Of a stretch of DNA of 64,000 nt, positions 8,107 through 16,245 are shown piece after piece. A program made the position numbers and the translations under genes. Numbering within the stretch: the stretch's first letter is position 1; every line of letters starts with the position of its first letter. Under the pieces are notes generated by a model that saw only the letters and a list, made by a program, of their open reading frames with translations, searched no databases and was not told where the DNA came from. Source of the DNA: Palsa-506 sp963836355 (GTDB lineage Bacteria; Actinomycetota; Actinomycetes; Streptosporangiales; Streptosporangiaceae). Where the stretch lies: positions 62,001-126,000 of the forward strand of contig CAWIJO010000018.1 in assembly GCA_963836355.1 (NCBI GenBank), read 5' to 3'.

Positions 8107-9372
8107 ATGACTGACCGCTATCCAATCCGGCCCGTCGGCGAGGAGGAGTTCGCCGCCTTCTACGCAGTCGGTGAGCATGCGTTCAACGCGAGCGGGCCGT
8201 CCGAGGCAGCCCGCGAGCACGAGCGGGTGACCTTCGAGCTCGACCGCAGCCTGGCCGCATTCGACGGCGCCCGCCTGGTGGGCACCGCCTGTGCCTACAG
8301 CTTCCAGATGGCGCTGCCCGGGGCGATGGCCCCGGTGGCCGGGGTGTCCGCCGTCAGCGTGCTGCCCTCGTACCGGCGCCGCGGGATCCTGTCCAGCCTG
8401 ATGCGACGGCAGCTTGCCGACGTCGCCGGCGGCAACGAGGCAATCGCGGCGCTGTATGCGTCAGAGCCTGGCATCTACGGCCGGTATGGCTACGGCATCG
8501 CCTCGATGCACGCGCAGCTCACCGTCAGGCGCGGTGAGGGACGGATGGATCCGCTGGCCCTGACGAGCCGGGACGCGGCCGCCGGGGACGGCGACGTGCA
8601 GCTCCGCCAGGCGGAGCCGGAGGCGGCGCAGGCTGAGCTGGCCAAGGTACACGACCAGGCTGTGCCAGGCCGACCCGGCATGCTTGCCCGGGATGATCGC
8701 TGGTGGCAGTCGGCACTGCATGACCCCGAATACTGGCGCCAGGGGACCAGCCCGCTTCGCTGCATGATCGCCGAGGACGCCGTCGGGGCGCGTGGCTACG
8801 CGCTCTTCTCGGTGAACCCGGGCTGGAACGAGCACGGCATCGCCGATGGCACGCTGAACGTCCGGGAGCTGATCTCCATCGATCCCGCGGCCACCACGGC
8901 GCTCTGGGCTGACTTGCTGAACCGGGATCTTGTCGACCAGGTCAGGGCGCGGCAGCGGCCCGCGGACGACCCGCTGCTCTACTTGCTCGCGGACATCCGG
9001 CGGGCCCGTACCCAGGTCGCCGACGGGCTCTGGGTCCGCCTAGTCGATCTGGGCAGGGCGCTCGCCCAGCGGCAGTACGCCCGCGAGGTCGACGTCATCA
9101 TCGAGGTGACCGACGAACTGCTCCCCGGGAATGCCGGCCGGTGGCGGCTGCAGGCTGGCGCAGCGGCAGACGGGGCGAGCTGTCACCGGACGTCTGCGCC
9201 GGCCGATGTCAAACTGCCGGTTCAGTGCCTCGGCGCAGCGTACCTGGGTGGCACCAGGCTGGGTGCGCTGGCCCGCGCCGGGCTCGTCGCGGAGGTCAGG
9301 CCCGGAGCTTTGGCCGAGCTTTCCGCGGCCATGTCGTGGGATCCGCTGCCCTGGAGCCCGATGATCTTCTAG
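8107..9372 (+). CDS. Eis-like GNAT family N-acetyltransferase
   Basis: About 421 aa with the Eis layout: N-terminal GNAT domain with the acetyl-CoA loop VLPSYRRRGILSSLMRRQL, a second degenerate GNAT half, and a C-terminal SCP2-like sterol-carrier fold. It ends in Phe (SPMIF), as in mycobacterial Eis, whose terminal carboxylate takes part in catalysis. The start is the ATG at 8107 (MTDRYPIRPVG) after a GGGG-type ribosome site. An ATG at 8089 would add six nonconserved residues. Substrate is unknown; family members acetylate amines, including aminoglycosides. A second homologue lies at 31793-33037. Confidence 0.87.
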   Translation: MTDRYPIRPVGEEEFAAFYAVGEHAFNASGPSEAAREHERVTFELDRSLAAFDGARLVGTACAYSFQMALPGAMAPVAGVSAVSVLPSYRRRGILSSLMRRQLADVAGGNEAIAALYASEPGIYGRYGYGIASMHAQLTVRRGEGRMDPLALTSRDAAAGDGDVQLRQAEPEAAQAELAKVHDQAVPGRPGMLARDDRWWQSALHDPEYWRQGTSPLRCMIAEDAVGARGYALFSVNPGWNEHGIADGTLNVRELISIDPAATTALWADLLNRDLVDQVRARQRPADDPLLYLLADIRRARTQVADGLWVRLVDLGRALAQRQYAREVDVIIEVTDELLPGNAGRWRLQAGAAADGASCHRTSAPADVKLPVQCLGAAYLGGTRLGALARAGLVAEVRPGALAELSAAMSWDPLPWSPMIF

Positions 9373-9455
9373 CCCGGACTGGTGATCATGCGGGACGTGA
9401 CGGCGCTGGCCCGATCATCGGCGTCGCCCGTGCGAGACTGAGCCAGGAGGCCGTG

Positions 9456-9974
9456 ATGCCAGGGATGAAGGTAACGGTAGATTCCGCGATGCGGGCAAGG
9501 GACGTATCACGGCCGCGTCCCGAGGACGTTGCCAACGCGGAGGCGGCCGACGAGAGCCTCGGGTCCGGCGGCCTGGGCATCAGGGCCCGCCGGGCGCCCA
9601 GCGGCGAGAACTGGACCCGCGACAAGGCCGGGCCGGGGGGCGTGCGCGCTGGGCGCGTCGCCCCGGCGAACCAGGCCACCCCCGGGAACCCGGCGACGCC
9701 GGCCAACTCTGCCAGCCGCACGGAACCTGCCAGCTCCGCCCGGTCAGCCGGGCCGGCGAAATCGCCCGGTCCGGCCCGTCCAACTGGCCATCCGCGGCCG
9801 GTGACCGCCGCGGACTCCGCCGCGGCTGAGAAATCCGCTCCGCCGGACCGCCCGGCCAGCCGCTCGGACCCGGCTGGGGCACCAGCGGCAGGGCGCGAGG
9901 CGCCAGCCTCCTCGCCTGCCAGCCTGCCCGCTCCCGGAGGCCGGCGGCGCGGCCGGCGGCGACCGCGCCGGTAA
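9456..9974 (+). CDS. small basic, disordered actinobacterial protein of unknown function
   Basis: 172 aa, preceded by a perfect AGGAGG site at 9445-9450, which fixes the ATG at 9456. The first ~35 residues look ordered and conserved in style (MKVTVDSAMRARDVSRPRPE). The rest is Pro/Ala/Ser-rich with a strongly basic end (RRRGRRRPRR). No signal peptide, membrane segment or catalytic motif is visible. The tail could bind nucleic acid or ribosomes, but that is inference. Convergent with rpiB. I do not recognise the family. Confidence 0.6.
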   Translation: MPGMKVTVDSAMRARDVSRPRPEDVANAEAADESLGSGGLGIRARRAPSGENWTRDKAGPGGVRAGRVAPANQATPGNPATPANSASRTEPASSARSAGPAKSPGPARPTGHPRPVTAADSAAAEKSAPPDRPASRSDPAGAPAAGREAPASSPASLPAPGGRRRGRRRPRR

Positions 9975-9976
9975 GC

Positions 9977-9994
9977 ACGCCCCGGCCGGGGGCG
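9977..9994. terminator. GC hairpin between convergent genes
   Basis: A cgcccc-ggcc-ggggcg type hairpin fills the 20 bp between two convergent stop codons (9974 and 9995). There is no T-tract, so it is at best a factor-assisted or bidirectional stem-loop. Confidence 0.35.
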
Positions 9995-10468
9995 CTAAGC
10001 GCCGGGCAGCGGCGGCAGATCCCCGGTTTCCTCGTAGTCAGCGATCATCTTCAGCCGCCGGGCATGTCGCGCCGCGCCGGAGAATTCGGTGCTGACGAAC
10101 GCCCGGGCGAAGGTGACCGCCTGCTCGATCGGCTGCTCCCGCGCCCCGAGGCTGAGCACGTTCGCGTCGTTGTGCAGCCGGGCCAGGCGCGCCGTCTCCT
10201 CGTTCCAGGCCAGCGCCGCCCGGACGCCGTGAACCTTGTTCGCCGCGATCTGCTCGCCATTGCCGGACCCGCCGATGACGATCCCGACGCTGCCGGGATC
10301 CGCGACGGCGGCGCTGGCCGCGCGCATGACATAAGGCGGATAGTCATCGGCGTCATCCAGCACGGCGGGGCCGCAGTCCACTGGCTCATGCCCGGCAGAG
10401 GTCAGCCACTCGACGAGACGGGCCTTCAGCTGATAGCCAGCATGATCGGATCCTAGGTAAACGCGCAC
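9995..10468 (-). CDS. rpiB: ribose-5-phosphate isomerase B
   Basis: Interconverts ribose-5-phosphate and ribulose-5-phosphate in the pentose phosphate pathway. 157 aa with the RpiB/LacAB signature: MRVYLGSDHAGYQLK at the N-terminus, IVIGGSGNGEQIAANK phosphate loop, RAALAWNEETARLARLHNDANVLSLG. Length is normal. It sits 22 bp downstream of the aldehyde dehydrogenase stop region on the same strand, so the two may be cotranscribed. Confidence 0.94.
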   Translation of the reverse strand: MRVYLGSDHAGYQLKARLVEWLTSAGHEPVDCGPAVLDDADDYPPYVMRAASAAVADPGSVGIVIGGSGNGEQIAANKVHGVRAALAWNEETARLARLHNDANVLSLGAREQPIEQAVTFARAFVSTEFSGAARHARRLKMIADYEETGDLPPLPGA

Positions 10469-10490
10469 GGACGCCAGTCTGGCAGACCGC

Positions 10491-11912
10491 TCAGAACTGC
10501 AGCGCCTTCACCTCCAAGTACTCCTCAAGGCCGTACGCGCCGAGTTCCCGGCCGTAGCCGGACTGGCCGAACCCGCCGAATGGCGCGGCCACGTTCCACG
10601 CCCCGCCGTTGACCTCGACCTGCCCGGCCCGAAGCCGCCTCGCGACGGCCACGGCATGGTCCTGATCCGCTGACCAGACTGCGGCGGCCAGGCCGTACGG
10701 AGTGCCGTTAGCGATCTCGACCGCCTCGTCCTCGGATGAGTAGGGGATCACCGCGAGCACCGGCCCGAAGATTTCTTCCTGCGCGATGGTCATGTCCGGG
10801 GTCACGTCGGCGAAGACCGTCGGCTGCACGTAGTAACCGGTGTCGAGCCCGGCCGGCGGCGCGGCGCCGCCTGCCGCTAGCCGCGCGCCCTCCGCCACGC
10901 CGCGCTCGATGTACCCCCGTACCCTGTCCCGCTGAGCCGCCGAGACCAGCGGGCCGAGCCGGATGCCAGCGGCAAGCGGATCACCGGTCGGATAGCGCTC
11001 CGCGTACTTGGCCGCCTGGCCGACCGCCTCGTCGTAGCTGCCGGAGTGGACCAGCATCCGGGTGAGCGCATTACAGGTCTGCCCGGAGTTGATGAATGCC
11101 TTGGCGACCCCGACCTTGACGGCAGTAGCCAGGTCCGCGTCGGGCAGGATCACGTTCGCCGACTTGCCGCCCAGTTCCAGCGTGACCCGCTTGACGGTCG
11201 CCGCGGCGACCTCGGCCACCCTCGTCCCGGCCTTCGCCGAACCAGTAAAGGACACGATGTCGATGCCCGGATGGCCAGCGATGGCCTCGCCGACCACCGG
11301 CCCGGTCCCGCTGACCAGGTTGAATACGCCTGCGGGCAGGCCTGTCTCATGGAAGATGGCCGCCAGCTCATAAGCCGCGAGCGGCGCGACCTCGCTCGGC
11401 TTCAGCACGACCGGGCAGCCCGCGGCGAACGCGGCGGCGACCTTGTTGACTATCTGGTAGAGCGGGTAATTCCACGGTGTGATCGCTCCCGCGACGCCCA
11501 CTGGCTCGCGCACGATGAGCGAGTTGCCGACCCGCTCGCCGCCGAAGTCGTAGGCCGATAGCAGTTCCACGTAGCTGGCGAGCACTGCCAGCGGGGTACC
11601 GACCTGGACCTTGCGGGCAAAGGCGATCGGCGAGCCCATGTCGGCGGCAATGGCCGCGGCCACCGTCTCTTCCCGCGCCGCCAGCAGTTCCCGTGCCGCG
11701 TCGAGTTGGCGCGCCCGCTCCGCCACTGGCGTCGCTGCCCAGCCGGGGAACGCGGCCCGGGCAGCGCCGACCGCCGCGTCGACATCTGCGGGATGGCCGG
11801 CTGGGACACGATCGATGACTTCCTCGGTCGCCGGGTTCAGCACGTCAAGGCCGGCGTCACTGGCCGAAGCGGTCCAGGTGCCGCCGATGTAGTTACTTCG
11901 CATGCCAGCCAT
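10491..11912 (-). CDS. aldehyde dehydrogenase (NAD(P)-dependent family)
   Basis: 473 aa. Oxidises an aldehyde to the acid. Family motifs are intact: ITPWNYPLYQIVNKVAAA, VVLKPSEVAP, FTGSAKAG, the glutamate motif VTLELGGKSANVI and the catalytic cysteine in FINSGQTCNALTRM; then EEIFGPVLAVIPY. Start is the ATG at 11912 (MAGMRSNYIGG) or the ATG three codons on. Substrate cannot be assigned from sequence. Upstream of rpiB on the same strand. Confidence 0.9.
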   Translation of the reverse strand: MAGMRSNYIGGTWTASASDAGLDVLNPATEEVIDRVPAGHPADVDAAVGAARAAFPGWAATPVAERARQLDAARELLAAREETVAAAIAADMGSPIAFARKVQVGTPLAVLASYVELLSAYDFGGERVGNSLIVREPVGVAGAITPWNYPLYQIVNKVAAAFAAGCPVVLKPSEVAPLAAYELAAIFHETGLPAGVFNLVSGTGPVVGEAIAGHPGIDIVSFTGSAKAGTRVAEVAAATVKRVTLELGGKSANVILPDADLATAVKVGVAKAFINSGQTCNALTRMLVHSGSYDEAVGQAAKYAERYPTGDPLAAGIRLGPLVSAAQRDRVRGYIERGVAEGARLAAGGAAPPAGLDTGYYVQPTVFADVTPDMTIAQEEIFGPVLAVIPYSSEDEAVEIANGTPYGLAAAVWSADQDHAVAVARRLRAGQVEVNGGAWNVAAPFGGFGQSGYGRELGAYGLEEYLEVKALQF

Positions 11913-12270
11913 CCTCGCTCATCGCGCCCGCGGCGCGAAGGCCGCCAGCCGCGGCCGGCCCCCCCGGCATTGCCAGCCGCCTTAGCGCGGCGCCTGCCAG
12001 CCGTCGATGCCGCTTCAGGAGATTACAGACTGTAGAGATAGTTGCTGACAAACAGTTAATTTCCGGCTACATGTCGCACATGGACTCAGCAGTTTCGGTC
12101 GCTCTTTCGGTGCAATCTCACGAGGACGACCTTGGCGCAAGCCATTTAGCAGGCAAAACACAGGTAACCCTCGGGCGTCATTTCATTTCGTGATACAACG
12201 CTCCCGATGAGTGACTACAGCTCTTGTCACTTTCCGTGATAGACCCGGAACACGGACCTGAAGGTAGCGG
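11913..12270. other. divergent intergenic region
   Basis: About 358 bp between the aldehyde dehydrogenase and the secreted protein, transcribed away from each other. It is clearly more AT-rich than the flanks from about 12015. Two similar segments, TTTCGTGATACAAC (about 12186) and TTTCCGTGATAGAC (about 12230), lie roughly 45 bp apart and could be -10-like or regulator sites. No RNA gene or short coding frame is recognised. Confidence 0.4.
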
Positions 12271-12885
12271 ATGTTTCAACAGTCTCCGTACGCGATGCAT
12301 CCCCGGCAGTACCGCGATCCCCAGCACGCCGCCGCGCTCGGCGGGAACACGGTCCTGCGCGGACGGCTGCGGCGCGCGATGAAGCTCATCGCGATTTCCG
12401 CCGTCTGGATAACCGGTCTTTTCATAGTCATCGCCGCCGTGACGATAGTCGCCTTGGCGACAGCGCCGATCGCGCAAAATAGCAGCGCCGCGGAGGCGCA
12501 GCAGGCACCTGCCGGGCGGGCGGCGATTGCCGGGGCCGCCAGTGCGGACCGGGATACGCCAGTGGCCGACCGCAGCACCCCGCAGGTCGGCGCGTCGGCC
12601 CCGGCCCGGATCCTGACCGTATTCCTCGGGCTCGGCAGCGCCAACACCAGTCAGTTCACCATCGGCGGGTCCGGCACCTGGAAGCTCGGCTGGTCTTACC
12701 ACTGCGCCGGAACCGGACCACCCGGCACCTTTACCATCAGCCAGCCCGGGCCCGGCAGCGCGTACGTAGACCGGCGCGGGATGACCGGGCACGGGGTGAT
12801 CTTGGCCCGGCACGACGCAGGCACTCACTACCTGGCAATCAGGACGCGATGCCGGTGGCGGCTCACCGTCGACAGCCACCCGTAG
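12271..12885 (+). CDS. single-pass membrane-anchored actinobacterial secreted protein
   Basis: 204 aa. A short cytoplasmic N-terminus with several arginines is followed by one transmembrane segment (ISAVWITGLFIVIAAVTIVALA, about residues 41-62). Then comes an Ala-rich linker and an extracytoplasmic domain with GSGTWKLGWSYHCAG, GRRGMTGHGV-like glycine turns and a terminal TRCRWRLTV. The two cysteines (YHC and TRC) could form a disulphide. This domain style (GTW.L.WSY.C ... HYL.I...C.W.) recurs in actinobacterial exported proteins of unknown function. No enzymatic motif is seen. Confidence 0.7.
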   Translation: MFQQSPYAMHPRQYRDPQHAAALGGNTVLRGRLRRAMKLIAISAVWITGLFIVIAAVTIVALATAPIAQNSSAAEAQQAPAGRAAIAGAASADRDTPVADRSTPQVGASAPARILTVFLGLGSANTSQFTIGGSGTWKLGWSYHCAGTGPPGTFTISQPGPGSAYVDRRGMTGHGVILARHDAGTHYLAIRTRCRWRLTVDSHP

Positions 12886-12917
12886 CGTCCGCGCCGTTCC
12901 GCGCCACCCGAAGCACC

Positions 12918-12960
12918 GGCCAGCCGCACCACCAGGCCAGCCGCACCACCAGGCCAGCGG
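12918..12960. repeat. 17-bp tandem repeat
   Basis: Two and a half copies of ggccagccgcaccacca lie between the convergent secreted-protein and DsbA-like genes. Confidence 0.8.
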
Positions 12961-12969
12961 AAAAATAGG

Positions 12970-13587
12970 TCAGTCGAAGATCGGCTCCCTGGTTCGGCTC
13001 CGCTTCATCTCGAAGAAACCGTCCGTGCCCGCGACGAGCAGGACGCCATCCCAGAGCCTGGCGGCGGCTTCGCCGCGCGGGATCGGGGACATGACCGGCC
13101 CGAAGATCGACAGGTCGCCGACTGAGATCACCGGGGTGCCGACATCGTAGCCGACCCGGTCCATTCCATCGCAATGCGAAGCGCGCAACGCCTCGTCGTA
13201 GTCAGTCGAGTCCATCGCGGCCGCCAGTTCGGCGGGCAGGCCGGCCTCGGCCAGCGCGGCCTCGATGGTCGCCCGGTCCCGCTCGGCCTTCTCGTGGTGG
13301 AAGCGGGTGCCGATCGCGGTGTACAGCGGGCCGAGAACCCCCGGTCCCAGCTTCTGCTCGGCCGCGATGCAGACCCGGACCGGGCCCCGCGCCTTGGCCA
13401 TCGATTCCTTGTACCGGTCCGGCAAATCTTCCTTGTTCTCGTTGAGCACGGCCAGGCTCATTACGTGCCACCGGGGCACGATCGGCCGCAACTTTTCCAC
13501 CTCGAGCAGCCACCGCGAGGTAATCCACGCCCAGGGACACAGCGGGTCGAACCAGAAATCGACCGGGGTGAGTTCCAGCTCGGTCAT
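12970..13587 (-). CDS. DsbA-fold oxidoreductase, Rv2466c (mycothiol-dependent nitroreductase) family
   Basis: 205 aa. Matches the Rv2466c pattern along its length: VDFWFDPLCPWAWITSRWLLEV, WHVMSLAVLNENKEDLP, GPVRVCIAAEQK, VGTPVISVGDLSIFGPV, SPIPRGEAAARLWDG and the terminal FFEMKRSRTREPIFD. Mycobacterial Rv2466c, as I recall it, has a CPWC active site and works with mycothiol and mycoredoxin. Here the motif reads CPWA, so the first cysteine is kept and the resolving cysteine is alanine. It probably works as a monothiol enzyme. Cytoplasmic, with no signal peptide. Confidence 0.88.
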   Translation of the reverse strand: MTELELTPVDFWFDPLCPWAWITSRWLLEVEKLRPIVPRWHVMSLAVLNENKEDLPDRYKESMAKARGPVRVCIAAEQKLGPGVLGPLYTAIGTRFHHEKAERDRATIEAALAEAGLPAELAAAMDSTDYDEALRASHCDGMDRVGYDVGTPVISVGDLSIFGPVMSPIPRGEAAARLWDGVLLVAGTDGFFEMKRSRTREPIFD

Positions 13588-13707
13588 ACGCGCTCCTCGG
13601 GGGGTAAGGGCTCTCCAGCGGCTGACAACCGGTAGACGGGCCTGGGCATTCCGTCGGGCCGCATGGGATCATGCCGGGACGGCCAGCCCACGGAAGGGGC
13701 ACGCACT

Positions 13708-16245
13708 GTGGCGAGCAACCTCACCCGCACCGAGGCGCGCGGCCGCGCCCGGCTGCTGGAGGTCCAGTCCTACCGGATCGATCTCGACCTGACCGGCGGC
13801 GAGACGACGTTCATCTCCCGCACCACCGTCACCTTCCGCGCCGCCAGCCCTGGTGCGTCGACCTTCATCGACCTCACCGCGCCGCAGGTACGCGAGATCA
13901 CGCTGAACGGCAGTCAGGTCGCCGTGGAAAGCTGCACCGGGCGCCGGATCGGCCTGGACGGCCTGGCCAGCGTCAACGAGCTCACGGTCCTCGCCGACTG
14001 CGCATACTCGCGCACCGGTGAGGGACTGCACCGGTTCACCGACCCAGCCGACAAGGGCGTCTACCTCTACTCAGACCTGGAGACCTTCGACGCTCACCGG
14101 GTCTATGCCTGCTTCGACCAGCCGGACCTGAAGGCCCGGTTCGAGTTCACCGTGACCTGCCCGGACACCTGGCTGGTGATCTCGAACATGGCGCCGGACG
14201 TGACCGCCGCCCCGGCCGGCCCCGGCACCCAGCGCTGGCATTTCCCGCCCAGCCCGCCGATGTCCACTTACATCACCGCCATCGCGGCCGGGCCCTACCA
14301 CGTGGTGCGGGCCGATCACGACGGCATCCCGCTCGGCATCTACTGCCGCGAGTCGCTTGCGCCCTACCTGGACCCTGACGAGATCTTCGAGGTGACCAGG
14401 CAGGGCTTCGACTTCTTCCATGACGCGTTCGGCGTGCGTTACCCGTTCGGTAAGTACGACCAGCTGTTCGTGCCCGAGTACAAGGCGGGCGCGATGGAGA
14501 ACGCGGGCTGCGTGACGTTCCTCGAGGACTATGTGTTCCGGTCGCGGGTAACCGACTCGGCCAGGGAGAGCCGGGCCGAGACGATCCTGCACGAGATGGC
14601 GCACATGTGGTTCGGCGACCTCGTCACCATGCGCTGGTGGGACGACCTGTGGCTGAACGAGTCGTTCGCCACCTGGGCAGGCACCGTGGCGCAGGCCGAG
14701 GCCACCCGCTGGCCGCAGGCGTGGACCACCTTTGCCCAGGCATGGAAGGCGTGGGCATACCGGCAGGACCAGCTTCCGTCGACGCACCCGATCGCCGCCG
14801 ACGCGCCGGATATCGAGACCGTCGAGGGCAACTTCGACGGCATCACCTACGCCAAGGGCGCGGCAGTGCTCAAACAGCTCGTCGCCTACGTCGGCCGGGA
14901 GAACTTCCTGACCGGGCTGCGCGCCTACTTCGCCCAGCATGCCTGGGGCAACGCGAGTCTCGGCGATCTGCTGTCCGCGCTGGAGACAGCCTCCGGCCGC
15001 GACCTGTCGTCCTGGTCGAAAGAGTGGCTGGAGACCGCCGGCGTTAACACCCTGCGGCCGGAGTACGAGACCGACGACGAGGACAAGTTCGCTGCGTTCA
15101 CCGTCGTCCAGCAGGCGGCCGCCAGTCACCCGGCGCTCCGGCCGCACCGGATCGCCATCGGGCTTTATGACCGGACCGGCGACGGCCTGGTCCGGCGCCG
15201 CCGGGTGGAAACCGACATCGACGGCGAGCGCACCGCTGTCCCTGCGCTGGTCGGCGAGCGCCGCGCTGACCTGGTGCTGGTCAACGACGATGACCTGACC
15301 TACGCCAAGATCCGGCTGGATGACCATTCGCTGCGCACGCTCATCACCGGGATCGGCGACTTCGCCGACTCGCTGCCAGCCGCGCTCTGCCTGGCAGCCG
15401 CCTGGGACATGTGCCGGGACGCCGAACTGCCCGCCCGCGACTACCTCAGCCTGGCACTGTCCGGCCTGGACTCGATCACCGACATCTCGGTGCTGCAGTC
15501 CGTGCTGGCGCAGGCAGCCGCCGCGCTGCGGCGGTACGCCGATCCGGCCTGGCGCAGTGGCGGCCTGGAGCGGCTGGCCACTGCGCTGCGCGATCGGCTG
15601 AAGGCCGCCGAGCCCGGCTCCGACCGGCAGCTCGTCTATGCCCGCGCGCTGGCCGGCGTGGCCACCACGCTGGCTGACCTCTCGCTGCTGGCCGGGCTGC
15701 TAGCCGGGTCCGTCGTCATCGAGGGGCTGGCCGTCGACACCGAGTTCCGCTGGCTGCTGCTCGGCCGGCTAGTCAGCCGGGGCGCAGCTGGCCAGTCCGA
15801 GATTGACGCCGAGCTGGACCGGGACCGCACCGACGCAGGCGAGCGGCATGCTGCTGCCTGCGTTGCCGCGATCCCCGACCCCGCCGCCAAGGAGGCTGCG
15901 TGGGCGCAGATCACCGGCGGTGAGCTGTCGAACGCGCTCTTCCGCGCGATGCTGGACGGCTTCACCGACCCTGACCATGATCACGCCGAGCTGCTCGAAC
16001 CTTACGCGCAGCGTTACTTCGAGGTCGTCGGGCAGATCTGGCAGGACTGGAGCACGGACATGGCCCAGTGGTTCACGGAGAACGCCTACCCGCGGGACAT
16101 GATCACCGTGACCGCGATCGAAGCCACCGACGAGTACATCGCCCGCGAGGATCCCCCGGCTGCGCTGCGCCGCCTGCTGGCCGAGGGCCGGGACGACGTC
16201 GCCCGCGCACTGCGCTGCCAGCAGCGCGACGCCGCCGCGGGCTAG
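13708..16245 (+). CDS. pepN: aminopeptidase N (M1 metallopeptidase)
   Basis: About 845 aa cytoplasmic zinc aminopeptidase that removes N-terminal residues from peptides. The exopeptidase motif GAMENAG is at about 260-266, and the zinc site HEMAHMWFGD starts near residue 295 with the third ligand in LNESFAT. A C-terminal ERAP1-like helical domain follows. I choose GTG at 13708 (VASNLTRTEARGRARLLEVQ) because GGAAGG lies 9-10 bp upstream and homologues begin with this sequence. An ATG at 13663 adds an unconserved leader. The stop overlaps the convergent malQ stop by 4 nt. Confidence 0.94.
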   Translation: MASNLTRTEARGRARLLEVQSYRIDLDLTGGETTFISRTTVTFRAASPGASTFIDLTAPQVREITLNGSQVAVESCTGRRIGLDGLASVNELTVLADCAYSRTGEGLHRFTDPADKGVYLYSDLETFDAHRVYACFDQPDLKARFEFTVTCPDTWLVISNMAPDVTAAPAGPGTQRWHFPPSPPMSTYITAIAAGPYHVVRADHDGIPLGIYCRESLAPYLDPDEIFEVTRQGFDFFHDAFGVRYPFGKYDQLFVPEYKAGAMENAGCVTFLEDYVFRSRVTDSARESRAETILHEMAHMWFGDLVTMRWWDDLWLNESFATWAGTVAQAEATRWPQAWTTFAQAWKAWAYRQDQLPSTHPIAADAPDIETVEGNFDGITYAKGAAVLKQLVAYVGRENFLTGLRAYFAQHAWGNASLGDLLSALETASGRDLSSWSKEWLETAGVNTLRPEYETDDEDKFAAFTVVQQAAASHPALRPHRIAIGLYDRTGDGLVRRRRVETDIDGERTAVPALVGERRADLVLVNDDDLTYAKIRLDDHSLRTLITGIGDFADSLPAALCLAAAWDMCRDAELPARDYLSLALSGLDSITDISVLQSVLAQAAAALRRYADPAWRSGGLERLATALRDRLKAAEPGSDRQLVYARALAGVATTLADLSLLAGLLAGSVVIEGLAVDTEFRWLLLGRLVSRGAAGQSEIDAELDRDRTDAGERHAAACVAAIPDPAAKEAAWAQITGGELSNALFRAMLDGFTDPDHDHAELLEPYAQRYFEVVGQIWQDWSTDMAQWFTENAYPRDMITVTAIEATDEYIAREDPPAALRRLLAEGRDDVARALRCQQRDAAAG

